64,000 bases of DNA from Stigmatella aurantiaca (GTDB lineage: Bacteria > Myxococcota > Myxococcia > Myxococcales > Myxococcaceae). This document shows positions 62,863 through 64,000 of this stretch, one piece after another; position 1 is the stretch's first letter, and each line of letters begins with the position of its first letter. The DNA is taken from assembly GCF_900109545.1 (NCBI RefSeq), contig NZ_FOAP01000005.1, positions 399,760-463,759 of the forward strand, given 5' to 3'. The notes beneath the pieces are model-generated. The model did not search any database. It had not been told where the DNA came from and saw only the letters and a program-made list of their open reading frames with translations. The position numbers were made by a program, and so were the translations under genes.

Positions 62863-64000
62863 GCATTGGAAAGAAGATTGGAGCCGGCTTCGGACTGGCC
62901 TTGCTGGTCCTGCTCATCGTCTCGGGCATGTCCCTGTATGGCACTGGCATCCTCACGGACACGACCGAGGAGCTGGTGCGCAGTGAGCTCACCATCGAGC
63001 AGCTGCGCCAGCTCACCGCCCACCTCGTGGACGCCGAGGCCTACCAACGCAACTACATCATCACCGGCAAGGAAGAGTTCCTGAACGCCTACCGGGCCTC
63101 CGTCACGGAGTCGCGCGCCACCCTGCAGCGCCTCAACGAGGCCACCGCCTCCTCCGAGTCCCGCACGCGCCAAGCCGCCAACCTGCCCTCCCTCATCGAG
63201 GCCCGGCTCTCCTACCTTGAGGACAGCGTCGAGCTGCTCCGGACAAAGGACCGGGAGACGGCCCTGGCGAACGTGCAGAGGGGCACAGGCAACAGCCAGA
63301 TGAATCAGATCCGCCGCATCACCCGCGAGATGCTGGAGCAGGAGCACGCCCTGTGGACCCAGAGCCACGAGGATGCCTCCAATGCCTCGCGGCTCATCCT
63401 GGTGGTGGTCTCCCTGGGCGCCGCCGTGGGCGTGCTCCTGGTGCTGGGCGTCAGCCTGGTGCTCACCCGGGGCATCACCGGCCCGCTGGAGCGGCTCATG
63501 TCCGGGGTGGAGCACTTCACGCGCGGCAACCTCGCCCACCGCATCGAGGTCCACAACGAGGACGAGACGGGCAAGCTCGCCCGGGCCTTCAACGCCATGG
63601 CCGAGCGGCGCCAGGAGTCCGAGGCCCAGGTGGCCCGCCAGTCCGAGCAGCGCGAGCAGACGCTTCGCACCGTGGCCGAGTTCGTCAACCAGCTGGCCGG
63701 CGCCAGCTCCGAGATCCTCTCCAGCACCAGCGAGCAGGTGGCCAGCGCCCAGGAGCAGGGCAGCGCCGTGGCCGAGACGGTCAGCACCGTGGAGGAGATT
63801 GCCCAGACCTCCGACGAGGCCGCGGGCCGCGCCCGGGCGGTGAGCGAGTCGGCCCGGCAGTCCGAGGAGCTGGGCAAGGGCGGCCGTCAGGCGGTGAACG
63901 AGGCGGTGAGCGCCATGGCCACCGTGCGCGAGCAGGTGGAGTCCATCGCCTCGCGCATCCTGGCGCTGGCCGAGCAGGCCCAGGCCATCGGGGACATCAT
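62859..64000 (+). CDS. methyl-accepting chemotaxis protein, 3' end outside the window
   Basis: Open from ATG 62859 to the window edge (380 codons seen). First membrane helix 9-27 (GFGLALLVLLIVSGMSLYG). A CHASE3-like sensor follows (LVDAEAYQRNYIITGKEEFL) to about 175. Second membrane helix 181-203 (ILVVVSLGAAVGVLLVLGVS), HAMP (TRGITGPLERLMSGVEHFTR), then the first part of the signalling coiled coil (VAETVSTVEEIAQTSDEAAG). The tip is not reached. Part of the cheW-cheR-cheW unit; CheA and CheB would be expected just to the right. Confidence 0.9.
   Translation, partial: MSIGKKIGAGFGLALLVLLIVSGMSLYGTGILTDTTEELVRSELTIEQLRQLTAHLVDAEAYQRNYIITGKEEFLNAYRASVTESRATLQRLNEATASSESRTRQAANLPSLIEARLSYLEDSVELLRTKDRETALANVQRGTGNSQMNQIRRITREMLEQEHALWTQSHEDASNASRLILVVVSLGAAVGVLLVLGVSLVLTRGITGPLERLMSGVEHFTRGNLAHRIEVHNEDETGKLARAFNAMAERRQESEAQVARQSEQREQTLRTVAEFVNQLAGASSEILSSTSEQVASAQEQGSAVAETVSTVEEIAQTSDEAAGRARAVSESARQSEELGKGGRQAVNEAVSAMATVREQVESIASRILALAEQAQAIGDI

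Overview
The window is very GC-rich, densely coded chromosomal DNA. It almost certainly comes from a myxobacterium of the suborder Cystobacterineae (Myxococcus, Stigmatella, Archangium or Cystobacter type). The strongest marker is a recognisable traA-traB pair for outer-membrane exchange. Supporting signs are many lipoproteins, a MYXO-CTERM-like tail, a CheW-CheR-CheW-MCP operon, a CrtI-type carotenoid desaturase and large modular secreted proteins. No tRNA, rRNA, CRISPR array or insertion sequence was recognised.

Layout. 1-2.4 kb: a thioredoxin-fold lipoprotein, cut by the window edge, and a dynamin-like GTPase. 2.6-4.5 kb: three consecutive XRE-type helix-turn-helix genes holding four related HTH copies. 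They are separated by leaders rich in ACCTG/CAGGT palindromes. 4.7-8.5 kb: traA and traB, overlapping by 4 bp and closed by a strong hairpin; another ACCTG palindrome lies in the traA leader. 8.6-13.6 kb: lipoproteins, one degenerate duplicate, a DCC-lipase maturation factor fusion and an MBL-like protein. 13.8-18.2 kb: a modular GH119-like amylase with FN3, CBM25 and CBM20 modules. 18.7-22.2 kb: a tight three-gene unit of Ada-AlkA fusion, Ogt and an uncharacterised protein with possible ADP-ribosyltransferase features. 22.4-24.7 kb: a second dynamin-like GTPase whose 3' end overlaps a convergent M23 peptidase gene.

24.9-37.6 kb is mostly housekeeping: a TetR regulator with a sterol desaturase-like enzyme, pgi, a membrane stress pair, an ADP-ribosylglycohydrolase, and atpG, atpD and atpC. 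The atp genes are separated by an oppositely oriented aldo/keto reductase and an unrelated exported protein. SanA-like and AI-2E-family membrane proteins follow. 37.6-43.2 kb: an SMI1/KNR4-like domain fused to a histone-H1-like Lys/Ala tail, a CotH lipoprotein with a thioredoxin, and a chemoreceptor.

43.4-54.6 kb is the main accessory block, all on the minus strand. It runs from a 1511-residue lipoprotein through a 1869-residue SpvB/Rhs protein with a variable C-terminal tip to two small probable immunity genes (Imm40-like and DUF6258-like). Base composition drops at the toxin tip and immunity end. 54.9-64 kb: an ABC exporter, small stress proteins, a CrtI-family desaturase and the start of a chemotaxis operon that runs off the right edge.

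The two regions most worth attention are the HTH triad with its shared promoter blocks upstream of traAB, and the lipoprotein-Rhs-immunity locus.
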